From: Evansella caseinilytica
GTDB taxonomy: Bacteria > Bacillota > Bacilli > Bacillales > Salisediminibacteriaceae
Assembly (NCBI RefSeq): GCF_900107275.1
Contig: NZ_FNPI01000010.1
Location: 117,871-181,870 of the forward strand
Length of the DNA: 64,000 bases
Reading direction: 5' to 3'
Shown here: positions 31,712-41,654 of the stretch, piece by piece
How positions within the stretch are numbered: the first letter of the stretch is position 1
Layout: each line of letters begins with the position of its first letter
Translations under genes and position numbers: made by a program
Notes under the pieces: model-generated
Databases searched by the model: none
What the model was told of the DNA's origin: nothing
What the model saw: the letters and a program-made list of their open reading frames with translations, nothing else

Positions 31712-32785
31712 ATGACGATATTAACTGTGATTTTAAAACCGCTGTCGAAACGGCGGGAACCGGAAGGAAAAAACAGGGAGGATGCCGACCCGAGAAAGAA
31801 ACAGCGCTGGATTGTTCTGACTTTAGCTGCGGTCTTGCTGTTCCTTGCCTGCATTTACGGCCTGGTAACCGGATCGGTATCGATATCTCTCAGTGAAGTC
31901 TGGTCGGCAATGATTGACAAGGAAAACGCCTTGCATGCACAAATCGTTTACGATCTTCGGCTGCCGCGGGTGTTGACCGGGCTGCTGGTGGGAGCGAGTC
32001 TCGCTGTTGCCGGGGCTCTGCTTCAGGGAGTGATGAGGAATCCGCTGGCTGATCCGGGAATCGTCGGCGTATCCGCCGGCGCCGGCCTGGTTGCGGTTGT
32101 GATGATGATTCTTTTCCCGGCGTATTTATATTTGCTTCCATTTGGCGCGTTCATCGGCGCTTTGTTGGCGGCGCTGTTAATTTATGTGTTGGCTGCGGCA
32201 GGCGGCAGCCGGTCGCCTTATAAAATTATTCTGTCGGGAATTGCCGTAAACTCATTATTGGGTGCGGCGATGACGGCAGTGATGGTCCTGTACAGTGACC
32301 GTGTTCAGGCGGTGCTACCCTGGCTTGCCGGCGGGCTGAGCGGCCGCAGCTGGCCGCATTTTTCGATGATTCTGCCGTACGCTTCCATCGGACTGCTATT
32401 ATCCGCGTTTGCAGTGCGCCATGCCAATTTACTTCTTCTCGGCGATGAAGTTGCCAAGCTCCTGGGGCACCATGTCCAAAGAAGCCGGCTGTTTTTGATC
32501 ATCTTGAGCGCGTTTTTGGCAGGGGCGGCGGCAAGCGTGGCCGGCTTGATCGGGTTTGTCGGCCTGGTCGTTCCGCATATTTCGCGAATGCTGGTCGGCA
32601 ACGATTACAAGTTTCTATTACCGGTTTCCGCGCTTGGAGGCGCCTTTCTGGTGGTATTTGCCGATACGGCTGCCAGAAGCTGGTTTGATCCGATTGAACT
32701 GCCGGTGGGAATCCTGCTGTCGTTTTTAGGGGCACCTTTCTTTTTGTATTTACTCCATAAAGGGGGAATGAAGGTTGGGAAATGA
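31712..32785 (+). CDS. FecCD/BtuC-family ABC transporter permease
   Basis: A 357-aa membrane protein with about ten helices. Family segments include YDLRLPRVLTGLLVGASLA, LQGVMRNPLADPGIVGVSAGA and GFVGLVVPHISRML, the cytoplasmic loop contacting the ATPase. The N-terminal 30 residues are unusually charged (KPLSKRREPEGKNREDADPRKK). It overlaps the ATPase gene by 11 bp. With its neighbours it forms a type II importer for iron-siderophore, heme or B12. Confidence 0.92.
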   Translation: MTILTVILKPLSKRREPEGKNREDADPRKKQRWIVLTLAAVLLFLACIYGLVTGSVSISLSEVWSAMIDKENALHAQIVYDLRLPRVLTGLLVGASLAVAGALLQGVMRNPLADPGIVGVSAGAGLVAVVMMILFPAYLYLLPFGAFIGALLAALLIYVLAAAGGSRSPYKIILSGIAVNSLLGAAMTAVMVLYSDRVQAVLPWLAGGLSGRSWPHFSMILPYASIGLLLSAFAVRHANLLLLGDEVAKLLGHHVQRSRLFLIILSAFLAGAAASVAGLIGFVGLVVPHISRMLVGNDYKFLLPVSALGGAFLVVFADTAARSWFDPIELPVGILLSFLGAPFFLYLLHKGGMKVGK

Positions 32786-33617
32786 AGTTGTACTGACTGC
32801 GGAACAACTGGCTTTATACCGTTCCCCGTCTTTTTCCATCGACGAGGTTACCTTTGAACTGCTAAAAGGGGACATCGTCAGTATCGTCGGTGCCAACGGT
32901 TCGGGAAAATCGACGGTCTTGCGCCTGCTTACCAAGCTGATTGATCCCGACAGCGGCTGTGTTTTGCTGGACGGCAGACAAATCGCGGAGATGTCCCGAA
33001 AAGTGATTGCCCAAAAGCTGACGATGCTGCCGCAAGTACATGATCATCACATTGATTTAACCGTCTATGACCTCATTAAACATGGAAGAAATCCTTATTT
33101 AAAGTGGTATGAGACTACCGATGAAGGGGATCGGCAGGCGATTGACTTCGCTGTTTCGGCGACGAATCTGGAACAGCTGAAATACCGCCCCCTCCATTCC
33201 CTTTCCGGCGGCGAAAGGCAAAGGGCGTGGATCGCCATGTCGCTGGCACAGACTCCGGAAATATTGCTGCTGGATGAACCGACGACGTATCTGGATATCT
33301 CCCATCAGCTGGAAGTGATGGAGCTTATCAGGCGCCTGAACAAGGAAAACGGGATTACGATTGTCATGATCCTCCACGATTTAAATCAGGCTGCCAAGTA
33401 CAGTCACCGCTTAATTGCGATGAAGAACGGAACCATTGTCCGCCAGGGAACGCCGGGAGAAATGTTTAACAAGGAGTTTTTTAAAGAAGTGTTTGAGATC
33501 GATGCAACGATTTATCATGATGAAGAGACGCCGTTTTTTATTCCACGATCGTCTTTGTTGAAGCAGCGGAGTGAAAAGAAAGCCGTTGCTGGAGAAAAAA
33601 TCATCTCAGGAGGCTAG
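32775..33617 (+). CDS. ABC transporter ATP-binding protein (FecE/BtuD class)
   Basis: A 280-aa ATPase with Walker A GANGSGKS (about residues 38-45), signature LSGGERQ, Walker B ILLLDEPT and switch His in [11 protein letters not shown] 32775 follows GGGGGAATGAAGG; it overlaps the permease. The chelatase gene starts 5 bp after its stop codon, so import and chelatase functions are transcribed and probably translated together. Confidence 0.92.
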   Translation: MGNEVVLTAEQLALYRSPSFSIDEVTFELLKGDIVSIVGANGSGKSTVLRLLTKLIDPDSGCVLLDGRQIAEMSRKVIAQKLTMLPQVHDHHIDLTVYDLIKHGRNPYLKWYETTDEGDRQAIDFAVSATNLEQLKYRPLHSLSGGERQRAWIAMSLAQTPEILLLDEPTTYLDISHQLEVMELIRRLNKENGITIVMILHDLNQAAKYSHRLIAMKNGTIVRQGTPGEMFNKEFFKEVFEIDATIYHDEETPFFIPRSSLLKQRSEKKAVAGEKIISGG

Positions 33618-33622
33618 CAAAC

Positions 33623-34546
33623 ATGAACTGTAAACAAACCATCTACCCATTCACTGCTCTTGTCGGTCAGGAGCGCATGCAGGAGGCATTGATTTTGAAT
33701 GTCATTAATCCCGCTTTGGGCGGCGTTCTGATTCGCGGGGAAAAAGGAACAGCAAAATCGACGGCGGTTCGCGCGCTCGCTGATTTGTTTTCCTCTCTGG
33801 AAGTCGTGGATCTGCCGATCAGCGCAACAGAGGATCAGGTGGTCGGCTCGCTGAACATGGAGCAGGCGATTAAAACAGGAGAAAAGACCTTTGAGCCCGG
33901 CTTGCTGGCAAAAGCTCATAAACAGATGTTGTACATTGATGAAATCAACTTGCTCGACGACCATCTCGTGGATGTGCTGCTTGATGCTGCCGCCATGGGT
34001 GTCAACACTGTCGAGCGGGAAGGAATTTCCCATTCGCATCCTGCGGAATTCGTCCTTGTCGGGACGATGAACCCGGAAGAGGGGGATTTGCGGCCGCAGC
34101 TGTTGGACCGCTTTGCGTTATCGGTGGAAGTCAGGGGGGAGCAGAACCCGCAGGCTCGAGTGGAGGTTGTCAAACGCAGGCTTGCCTTTGAAAGAGATCC
34201 GGAAAGCTTTGCCCGTCAATATCAAGACGCCCAGCAAAGCCTGAGGGAAAACATCCTTTATGCGAAAAGCATCGTTCGCGACGTAACAGCTGCCGACGAC
34301 CTGCTGGAGACGGCGGCGAAAATATCGATAAAGCTGGAAGTTGACGGTCACCGCGCCGATCTCATGATGATTAAAACCGCGCTGACCCTCGCCGCTTTTG
34401 CGGGCAGAACTTCTGCCGTGAAAAGCGACTTATCCCGCGCCGCTGCTCTCGTTCTTCCTCATCGTCTGAGAAGAACGCCGTTTGAGGACTATAAGCAGGA
34501 CTGGAGCGATGTGGAACAACTGATTTACGAGGAATGCGCGGTTTGA
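33623..34546 (+). CDS. Magnesium-chelatase I-subunit-like AAA+ ATPase (ChlI/BchI-like)
   Basis: A 307-aa AAA+ protein with the ChlI signature: N-terminal [17 protein letters not shown], Walker [11 protein letters not shown] (about 37-46), Walker [10 protein letters not shown] (about 104-112), sensor 1 VGTMNPEEG and arginine-finger segment [12 protein letters not shown]-subunits form hexameric rings that power metal insertion by the large H/CobN subunit. GGAGG precedes ATG 33623. It lies directly behind a Fur-regulated importer and before D- and H-type subunits, giving a complete three-subunit chelatase set. ChlI-like proteins also occur as free-standing MoxR-like ATPases, but the neighbours make the chelatase role likely. 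Confidence 0.88.
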   Translation: MNCKQTIYPFTALVGQERMQEALILNVINPALGGVLIRGEKGTAKSTAVRALADLFSSLEVVDLPISATEDQVVGSLNMEQAIKTGEKTFEPGLLAKAHKQMLYIDEINLLDDHLVDVLLDAAAMGVNTVEREGISHSHPAEFVLVGTMNPEEGDLRPQLLDRFALSVEVRGEQNPQARVEVVKRRLAFERDPESFARQYQDAQQSLRENILYAKSIVRDVTAADDLLETAAKISIKLEVDGHRADLMMIKTALTLAAFAGRTSAVKSDLSRAAALVLPHRLRRTPFEDYKQDWSDVEQLIYEECAV

Positions 34547-34560
34547 GCGGAGGGATGTTC

Positions 34561-36471
34561 ATGAAACGTCAGGCTAATTATCCATTTTCAGCCATTGTCG
34601 GTCAGGAACAGTTGAAAATGGCGTTGATCATTAGCAGCGTGAATCCGAAGACAGGCGGCGTGCTGATTGTCGGTGAACGGGGAACGGCAAAGTCGACGGC
34701 GGTCAGAGCTTTGGCTGATGTCATGGAACATACGGCAATGATCCAACTGCCCCTCAATGTCACCGAAGAAATGGTGGCGGGAACGGTCAAGCTTGATCAG
34801 GCGATAAAGAGCGGCACACGAGTGCTGGAAGAAGGACTGTTGTCGAAAGCCGACGGACAAATTCTTTACATCGACGAAGTGAATTTGTTAAGCGACAATA
34901 TCACCAAACTGATTCTCGATGCCGCCGCAACAGGAATTCACCGCGTGGAAAGGGAAGGTATTTCCTGTGTCCGCCCATCGCGGTTCACCCTCATCGGCAC
35001 GATGAATCCGGAAGAGGGTTTGCTTTCCCCGCAAATCTCGGACCGCTTCGGGCTTTGCGTAACGGTCAACGGGGAAAAGCATGTAGCGGTGAGAGTTGCT
35101 ATCTTGAAGAAGCGTTTGACATACGAGAAAGATCGGCAGCAGTTTTGTTTCGCATACATGGAAGAAACGAACCGATTGAGGGAGAAAATACAGCGGGCAC
35201 AGGAGCGTCTCCCGAAAGTAACGGTGTCGGAAGAGTTAATGACGTTGTGTGTCCGCATTGCTTTGGAGGCAAACTGTGCGGGGCACCGGGCGGATATTTT
35301 TTTGCTGGAAGCGGCGAAAGCGATTGCTGCGTTCAATGAGCGATTGGAAGTAACGGAAGCGGATATCAGGGAAGCTGCGCCATATGTTATTGCTCATCGC
35401 ATGCGGGAAAGGCCCGACGTGGAATCAGAGCCTGTAACTGACCGTCCGGAAAATAATCACCGTCAAGAGGAAGCAGCAGAAGAACCGGAAACGACTAATG
35501 AACGCGAAGCTGGTCAACTGCAGCACCAACCGCAGGAGGACGGAATGACAACAGGCGAGATGCCGCCGGATGACATGGAGACCGACAGCGAGGAAAAGCA
35601 GCGCGCTGCTGCGCAAGACACCGTGGCGGAAATCGGGGAGCAGTTGCAGCTCACCAGCATGTTCGCAGCTTCCAAGGACCGCAGGAGCAGGGCTGGGAAC
35701 GGAAAACGAAGCAAAACACGCTCCGGCACTAAGCAGGGCCGTTTTATAAAAGCAGCGCCGATGCCGGCAGGAAAGATAACGGATATCGCGCTGATGGCAA
35801 CGATCCGCGCGGCGGCACCTTATCAGAAATCCCGCCGCGAAGATGGCAGGGCGATTGTGATCACCGACGCAGATTTACGGAAAAAAGTGAGGGAAAAACG
35901 AATCGGAAACACCTTGCTGTTTGTCGTTGACGCCAGCGGCTCCATGGGAGCGCAGCAACGGATGAGGGCGGTGAAGGGAGCGATTGTGTCCCTTCTCCAC
36001 GATGCGTACCAAAAGCGGGATTCTGTCGGCATGGTCGCTTTTCGCAACGATGACGCGGAGCTGCTGTTGGATATGACGAGAAGCGTTGACTTAGCACATA
36101 AAGCGTTGCGGGAGCTGCCCACCGGCGGAAAAACCCCCCTTGCCTGCGGCCTTTCTGCCGGATTCCGCCGCCTGCAAAAAATGCGGAAGCAGGAACCCGA
36201 AAGCCTGCCGATGATGATCGTCGTGACAGACGGCAAAGCGAATGCCGGCATGTACGGCGGCGATCCGGTGAAGGAAGCGCTGACAATCGCCAGGCAGATT
36301 GCCGCTTCCGGGCTGCCATCATTGATCATTGATATTGAAACAGGCTTTATTCAATTAGGAATTGCCAAATTGCTGGCGAAAACGATGAATGCCGAGTATT
36401 ACAAGCTGGATGAGTTGAAAGCTGACACTATTGTTCAGGCGGTCAGATCCATGTCATCTCCTTCTTTTTGA
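34561..36471 (+). CDS. Magnesium-chelatase D-subunit-like protein (AAA+ plus VWA domain)
   Basis: A 636-aa protein. The AAA+ module (about 1-290) has intact Walker A GERGTAKST (about 37-45) and Walker B LYIDEVNLL. An acidic, Gln/Glu-rich linker (about 290-400) follows, then a VWA domain with MIDAS motif DASGSMG (about 456-462) and VTDGKAN. D-subunits bridge the I-ring and the H subunit. Classical BchD has a degenerate ATPase site, so the intact Walker motifs here are notable. ATG 34561 is chosen over two upstream starts because GGAGGG lies 6-7 nt before it. Its first 250 residues resemble the preceding ChlI-like protein, indicating tandem duplication. Confidence 0.88.
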   Translation: MKRQANYPFSAIVGQEQLKMALIISSVNPKTGGVLIVGERGTAKSTAVRALADVMEHTAMIQLPLNVTEEMVAGTVKLDQAIKSGTRVLEEGLLSKADGQILYIDEVNLLSDNITKLILDAAATGIHRVEREGISCVRPSRFTLIGTMNPEEGLLSPQISDRFGLCVTVNGEKHVAVRVAILKKRLTYEKDRQQFCFAYMEETNRLREKIQRAQERLPKVTVSEELMTLCVRIALEANCAGHRADIFLLEAAKAIAAFNERLEVTEADIREAAPYVIAHRMRERPDVESEPVTDRPENNHRQEEAAEEPETTNEREAGQLQHQPQEDGMTTGEMPPDDMETDSEEKQRAAAQDTVAEIGEQLQLTSMFAASKDRRSRAGNGKRSKTRSGTKQGRFIKAAPMPAGKITDIALMATIRAAAPYQKSRREDGRAIVITDADLRKKVREKRIGNTLLFVVDASGSMGAQQRMRAVKGAIVSLLHDAYQKRDSVGMVAFRNDDAELLLDMTRSVDLAHKALRELPTGGKTPLACGLSAGFRRLQKMRKQEPESLPMMIVVTDGKANAGMYGGDPVKEALTIARQIAASGLPSLIIDIETGFIQLGIAKLLAKTMNAEYYKLDELKADTIVQAVRSMSSPSF

Positions 36472-36499
36472 ACAGGCTCGACAAGAAAGGGTGGAAAAA

Positions 36500-39400
36500 A
36501 TGAAAATAACAATCATTTCCAACTCAAGTGCGGCGATGGGCGATTTGACGACCGTGCTGCAAGAAATGGAAGATAAATATAAAAGCGGTTTTTCACTGAA
36601 GCTGTTCGATACATTCAGAGACTATCAGGAAGACGAATATCTCTCCATGAAGAAAGCGATCGATGAAGCAGAATTTCTCTTTTTGGATATGCATGGAGTG
36701 AACAGCCACCTACTCGATAAAGTGACCGCTTTTGCCAAGGGAAGTCAAGCGTACATCATACCTGTGGGAGGCAGACACCATCAGGCGTTTCAAAAGCTGA
36801 AAAACCTGAAGGATGATAGCCATATAGGCATGATCCAGGACTATTGGCGGTTTACCGGCAGGAAAAATATCACTAGTCTGCTGTTTTTCCTTGGAAGGAA
36901 TTACGGCGCATTAGACCATTTGCCGGAACCGGAGCCGCCGGAAATTTTGGAAGGGACGGGAATATACGATCCGATCACGAAGACACCGTACGCTACCTTC
37001 AGCGAATATGCGGAAGCGGTTGCGTTCGATGTCACAAAGCCGACGGTGGGCATGCTGTTTCTCGGTTTCAGCTTTCCGTTCAGAACGCTGGACCTGGTGG
37101 AAGAAATGATGAAGCGGATACAGCCGTTTGCCAACGTCATTCCCGTGGCGGCGGCCTCGCTCGGAAATCTCGATTTGTCAAAACTCCGTCTGCTGCTGAA
37201 CAACAGTGAAGAAACGAAAGCGAATTTGCTGATGAATTTTCTGCCCTTCCGCCTGGGGATTGGTCCGATGGGCGGAAGCGGAGTGGAGCTGGCGGCGGAT
37301 TTTCTGGAAGAATTGAACATTCCGCTGTTCCACGCCTTTTTTATCTCACAATATACTGCAGAGGAATGGGGAAATTCCGTTCAAGGTCTGACGCCTTCGG
37401 AATACATGATATCGGTGATGCTTCCTGAACTGGACGGCAGCATTGAGACGATTCCGATCGGCGCACTTGAAACCTCGGACTCAGGGGAAGAATTCCAGCT
37501 TACGTTAAAAAAGCTGGTGCTGCTGGAAGAACGTGCCGAGAAAGTCATCGACCGGATGAAAAGCTGGCTGCGGCTACAAAAAAAGCCGAACCGGGAAAAA
37601 AAAGTGGCGATCATCTGTTACAACTACCCTCCGGGAGAAGGCAGTCTCTTCGGCGCCTCATATCTGGACACCTTTCAGTCGGCAGCGAACATCCTGCGTC
37701 TTCTGAAGCAGGCTGATTATGATGTGGATGATTATACAGCGGAAGAGCTGATGGAGAAGTTTACCGCGGGAAAATTGGTGAATTCCGGCAAGTGGTGCGG
37801 AGATCAGGTGAGTGAAGAATTTATACGCTATGACTCTGCGGGACATGTTGAAAAGCTGAAGACAAACAGTTGGGCGGCCGAATTGACAGAGCAATGGGGG
37901 CCAGCACCGGGAACGGTGATGACCGACGGCGGCGATTTTTTGATTCCCGGCATGCTTGCGAAAAATGTGTTTATCGGCCTGCAGCCGTCAAGGGGAGTGC
38001 ATGAGAATCCGGAAAAAGTGTATCATGACCGTTCGATATTGCCGCACCATCAATACCTTGCTTTTTATCAATGGCTGCGGGAGGAATTTCATGCCGATGC
38101 GATCATTCATGTCGGCGCCCACGGCACATTGGAATTTATGAAAGGGAAGGAAGTGGCGATGTCCGGCGATTGCCTGCCCGCTTATTTAGTTTCGGATCTG
38201 CCGCATGTTTATATTTATTATTCAGGCAATCCGTCGGAAGCAATGATCGCGAAACGCCGCTCGCATGCCGTCCTGATCAGCTATCAGTCGGCTCCGTTCA
38301 TCGAATCTGATTTATACGGGGATCTGGAGAAGCTGGAAGCGTCCATCAATGAATATTCAGAAGCGCTGTTAAATGATCTCGGCCGAAGCGAAGAGTTGTT
38401 GAATGGAATCATGGCGCAGGCAAAAGCCCTTCATTTTACGGCGGAAGACCTTGATGAGCTGGAGCACGAGCTGTACCGGATGAAGCGTTCGTTAATTCCA
38501 AAGGGGCTGCATATCTTCGGTAAAGGATATTCCAACGAGGAAGGGCTACAATACATGAAGTTTGTTTTGCGGTACGACCGCGGCGATGTCAAGTCGCTCA
38601 GAAGAATCCTGGCAGAAGACAAGCAGCATGATTATGACCAGCTGTTGGCGGAAAAAAACAGCAGTCTGCTGGAAGCTTTGGATGAAGAAGCGGATAATCT
38701 TGTAGAATATTATTTGCTAAATCGGACGCTGCCGGAACATTATTTTGCAACGGAAACGGCGGAAAACGCGTGTCGGCAATCTATCGCTTTCGGGCTCAAT
38801 GCCTACAATGCTAGTAAACATTGCATGGAAGAGCAGGGCTTGCTACGGGTCCTCAATGGCAGCTACTTGCCTGTGCGGTTAGCGGGGGACATGATTAAGC
38901 AGCCGGAGGTGTTCCCGACAGGGTACAATCTGTATCAATTTGATCCATCGCAGGTTCCGACAAAGGCTGCGGTGATGACCGGGGAAGAGATTGCCCGACA
39001 GACTGTGGAACAATACGTGGCGAAGCATCAACGGTACCCGCAAAGCGTCGGCGTCATCCTGTGGGGCTTGGAAACGTCGCGGACACAAGGGGAAGCGATC
39101 GGACAAATATTATATTATCTTGGGATTCGCGTCCGACGTGGAAGGGGCAGTTTTGCACCGGTATTTGAAGTGATTCCGCAGGCGGAGCTGAACCGGCCCC
39201 GGCTGGATGTCACTGTCAATATCAGCGGCTTTTTCCGGGACATGTTCCCGAATTTAATGGAAGAGCTGCACCGGCTTTTTACAATGACGGCCAAGCTGGA
39301 GGAATCGGAGGAAAACAATTATTTTAAAGCGAATTGCACCAAGATGTATGAGCGGCTTCGGGAACAAGGCTATTCCCATGCGGATGCGGAGGATTTGGCG

Positions 39401-40153
39401 GTCGCGAGAATTTTCGGTCCGGAAGAAGGGGCTTATGCCTCCGGTTTAACAACGGTCATCGAAACAAAAAATTGGCAGACAGAAGAACAGTTAAGTGAAT
39501 CTTACTGCAACGGAATGCAGCATGTCTACACACCAACGCATCGCGGCGTGCCGATGAAAGCCTTGTTTCAGTCGCATTTGTCGGCCGTAGAAATCGTAAG
39601 CCAGATCAGAAGCAATCATGAGATGGAAGTGACAGATCTGGACCATTACTTTGAATTTTTCGGCGGTATGGCCAAGTCTGTTGAACTGGCAAGCGGCAGG
39701 CAGGCGGAGGTGTATATCAGCGATACCACCGGGGAAACAGCGGAAACGGAGAGCGTCGAGAAGTCGGTCGCCCGGGGAGTAAGAACAAGAATGCTTCATC
39801 CTAAATGGATAGAGGGAATGCTCGACCATCCTTATCACGGCGTGCAGCATATTGCCGAACGGTTCCAAAACGTCCTCGGATTGGCAGCCACAACGAACAA
39901 AGTGGAAAACTGGGTGTTCAGCAGCCTCCACGCAACGTATGTGGCGGATGAACAAATGCGCAACCGCTTAGAGGAAAATAATCGCTGGGCTTATTATGAT
40001 CTCGTCGGCGTGCTTTTGGAATCCAATCAACGGGGCTATTGGGAAGCAACCGAAGAGGAGCTGCGGCAATTGCGCAGCGCTTATCTGGAACTGGAGGGAA
40101 GTATCGAAGAAGGATCGGAGGGAACAGCTTCCGGAGAAAAAAGTGAGTTGTGA
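36500..40153 (+). CDS. CobN/ChlH-family chelatase large subunit
   Basis: A 1217-aa member of the CobN/magnesium chelatase H family (PF02514), the subunit that binds the tetrapyrrole and the metal. The diagnostic core HVGAHGTLEFMKGKEVAMSG (from about residue 535) is present, as are YYSGNPSEAMIAKRRSHAV and the region VGVILWGLETSRTQGEAIGQ. ATG 36500 follows AAAGGGTGG; the frame extending upstream overlaps the previous gene and is rejected. Length matches ChlH/CobN (about 1200-1300). In known systems it inserts Mg into protoporphyrin or Co into hydrogenobyrinate. Neither pathway is seen here, and the operon is Fur-controlled, so an iron/heme-related role is inferred. Confidence 0.9.
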   Translation: MKITIISNSSAAMGDLTTVLQEMEDKYKSGFSLKLFDTFRDYQEDEYLSMKKAIDEAEFLFLDMHGVNSHLLDKVTAFAKGSQAYIIPVGGRHHQAFQKLKNLKDDSHIGMIQDYWRFTGRKNITSLLFFLGRNYGALDHLPEPEPPEILEGTGIYDPITKTPYATFSEYAEAVAFDVTKPTVGMLFLGFSFPFRTLDLVEEMMKRIQPFANVIPVAAASLGNLDLSKLRLLLNNSEETKANLLMNFLPFRLGIGPMGGSGVELAADFLEELNIPLFHAFFISQYTAEEWGNSVQGLTPSEYMISVMLPELDGSIETIPIGALETSDSGEEFQLTLKKLVLLEERAEKVIDRMKSWLRLQKKPNREKKVAIICYNYPPGEGSLFGASYLDTFQSAANILRLLKQADYDVDDYTAEELMEKFTAGKLVNSGKWCGDQVSEEFIRYDSAGHVEKLKTNSWAAELTEQWGPAPGTVMTDGGDFLIPGMLAKNVFIGLQPSRGVHENPEKVYHDRSILPHHQYLAFYQWLREEFHADAIIHVGAHGTLEFMKGKEVAMSGDCLPAYLVSDLPHVYIYYSGNPSEAMIAKRRSHAVLISYQSAPFIESDLYGDLEKLEASINEYSEALLNDLGRSEELLNGIMAQAKALHFTAEDLDELEHELYRMKRSLIPKGLHIFGKGYSNEEGLQYMKFVLRYDRGDVKSLRRILAEDKQHDYDQLLAEKNSSLLEALDEEADNLVEYYLLNRTLPEHYFATETAENACRQSIAFGLNAYNASKHCMEEQGLLRVLNGSYLPVRLAGDMIKQPEVFPTGYNLYQFDPSQVPTKAAVMTGEEIARQTVEQYVAKHQRYPQSVGVILWGLETSRTQGEAIGQILYYLGIRVRRGRGSFAPVFEVIPQAELNRPRLDVTVNISGFFRDMFPNLMEELHRLFTMTAKLEESEENNYFKANCTKMYERLREQGYSHADAEDLAVARIFGPEEGAYASGLTTVIETKNWQTEEQLSESYCNGMQHVYTPTHRGVPMKALFQSHLSAVEIVSQIRSNHEMEVTDLDHYFEFFGGMAKSVELASGRQAEVYISDTTGETAETESVEKSVARGVRTRMLHPKWIEGMLDHPYHGVQHIAERFQNVLGLAATTNKVENWVFSSLHATYVADEQMRNRLEENNRWAYYDLVGVLLESNQRGYWEATEEELRQLRSAYLELEGSIEEGSEGTASGEKSEL

Positions 40154-40157
40154 TTAA

Positions 40158-40195
40158 GAGTGAACCCGTTTCAGCAAACTGAAACGGGTTCACTC
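40158..40195. terminator. Strong bidirectional hairpin after the chelatase operon
   Basis: GAGTGAACCCGTTTCAG and its perfect reverse complement (17-bp stem, 4-nt loop) lie between the convergent CobN-like and chemoreceptor genes. GAGACACCACCTT follows at once, matching the right end of repeat R1. No T-run. Confidence 0.65.
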
Positions 40196-40222
40196 GAGAC
40201 ACCACCTTGAAATATGGCATTG

Positions 40223-41134
40223 TCACACGATTTTGCTGACAAAATCTCTTGCCTGGTTGTCGAGTTGCTCGGCGGAATTGGAAATATCGGCGAATTCCTG
40301 ACTGGCGGTTTTCACCTGCTCCTGAATCGCTGTGACATTTCCCCGTGCCCGGGCAGTGCCGCTGGCAATTTTTTCAATTTCATTCGTAATATTTTCTACG
40401 TTATTTCTAATTTCGATTATCGCATCTTCCACCGAAGCGGACAGCTTACGCACTTCGTTGGCGACGACGTTAAAGCCGCGGCCGTGTTCGCCTGCCCGAG
40501 CCGCTTCAATGGCGGCGTTTAAAGCAAGCAAGTTTGTCTGGGCGGAGATGTCCCTGATTGTTTTGACAAACTCTTTGATTTGGGCGGCCTGATTTTGCAG
40601 GTTGGTTAATGTCTCTTTATTTTCCGAAGAGATGTCGGCTATTTTATCAATGCCTTCAAGCAACGTTTGACTACGCGCAATCCCTTTTTCTGAACGATTT
40701 TTCAAGTCGTCGGCCATTTTTTGCAGCTCGCTGACGACTTGTGCGATTCCGTTTTGTCTGTCGGTAATGTCAGTGGCGATTTTACTGACACCGATCACTT
40801 CCCGATTATCGTTGAACAATGGCATATAGGTGGCTTCAAGCCATACACGTTTTCCGCTTGCGCCCATACGCTCCACTTTATCCTGAACGGTGCTGCCCGC
40901 GAATAATTTTTTCCAGAGAGCTTGATAATCCGGACTCGTTACAAACTCAGGGTAGCATAACTGCTCATGCGACATACCAATCATATCGTTCTTCGAATAC
41001 CCCATCGTAGCCGCGAAAATGTCATTCACGTATGATACCCTGCGGTCCATATCAAACCTGATGATTGCAAGGTTTGACTCCAGCGCTTTCACCACTACTT
41101 CATCATAAATGTACTGTCCACTTGTTGTACTCAT
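40223..41134 (-). CDS. Soluble PAS-domain methyl-accepting chemotaxis protein
   Basis: A 303-aa chemoreceptor without membrane segments. An N-terminal PAS domain (about 15-130; [24 protein letters not shown] ... [13 protein letters not shown]) is followed by a short MCP signalling domain with the hairpin tip [20 protein letters not shown] then [17 protein letters not shown]. Such PAS-MCP proteins usually sense redox state or a bound cofactor (FAD or heme). AGAAGGAGTG precedes ATG 41134. It converges on the chelatase operon; any functional link to iron or heme is speculative. Confidence 0.88.
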   Translation of the reverse strand: MSTTSGQYIYDEVVVKALESNLAIIRFDMDRRVSYVNDIFAATMGYSKNDMIGMSHEQLCYPEFVTSPDYQALWKKLFAGSTVQDKVERMGASGKRVWLEATYMPLFNDNREVIGVSKIATDITDRQNGIAQVVSELQKMADDLKNRSEKGIARSQTLLEGIDKIADISSENKETLTNLQNQAAQIKEFVKTIRDISAQTNLLALNAAIEAARAGEHGRGFNVVANEVRKLSASVEDAIIEIRNNVENITNEIEKIASGTARARGNVTAIQEQVKTASQEFADISNSAEQLDNQARDFVSKIV

Positions 41135-41654
41135 TACTTCACTCCTTCTAAGGTTGTTTATATCAATTAGTAGAACAGCTGAAAAAGAGCTTGTTACTAA
41201 TACAGGTCGAAAGGGACAATTATCATGCTCCTAAATACCTATCGTTTAAAGATGATCATACTACACGCTAAAGGTCATAGCAATTCCATTTTTATGAAAA
41301 ATACTTTGCAGCAGCCACGAAATAGAAAATGTAGCAATAAGTCCTAGATTATACTCATGACGGCAAGGAAAAAAATCGGGAGAAAGATAGGGCTGCTTTT
41401 GAAAACGTTCAAGGAAGAACCAGCTATTGTTGAAACACTTTTTTTTGGACGAATCCTCCGTGAACACAAGCCGATTGGTTTTTGTGCAGGAAGGGTATAA
41501 GAGATAGGATAAAAGCAGTGATCTTATGGAAAACGGCGAAAATAAAAGGTTTTTAACCACTGTTAGAGAAGTTATAATTAGATTGTGTTAAAAAAATGCT
41601 GTTAGAGAAGTTTATAATAGGATGTATTCAATAAATGAAGCAGGTGGTGATACG
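41135..41654. promoter_or_regulatory. Intergenic region with duplicated -10 segment
   Basis: The words CTGTTAGAGAAGTTATAATTAGAT (first 20: CTGTTAGAGAAGTTATAATT) and a close copy CTGTTAGAGAAGTTTATAAT start at 41560 and 41599. Each carries TATAAT (41573-41578 and 41613-41618), so tandem promoters for the next gene are possible. A minus-strand 99-codon frame at 41261-41560 has no other support. Confidence 0.45.

Noticed and set aside
33623..40153. Simple cobalamin-biosynthesis cobaltochelatase
   Set aside because: Not excluded, but no cob/cbi gene lies nearby and the operon has a Fur-box promoter and an iron-type importer, so this is kept as the alternative and not the main call.
41261..41560. 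Minus-strand 99-codon frame upstream of the DUF2325 gene
   Set aside because: No supported start site or recognisable domain; the AT-rich intergenic context explains it.
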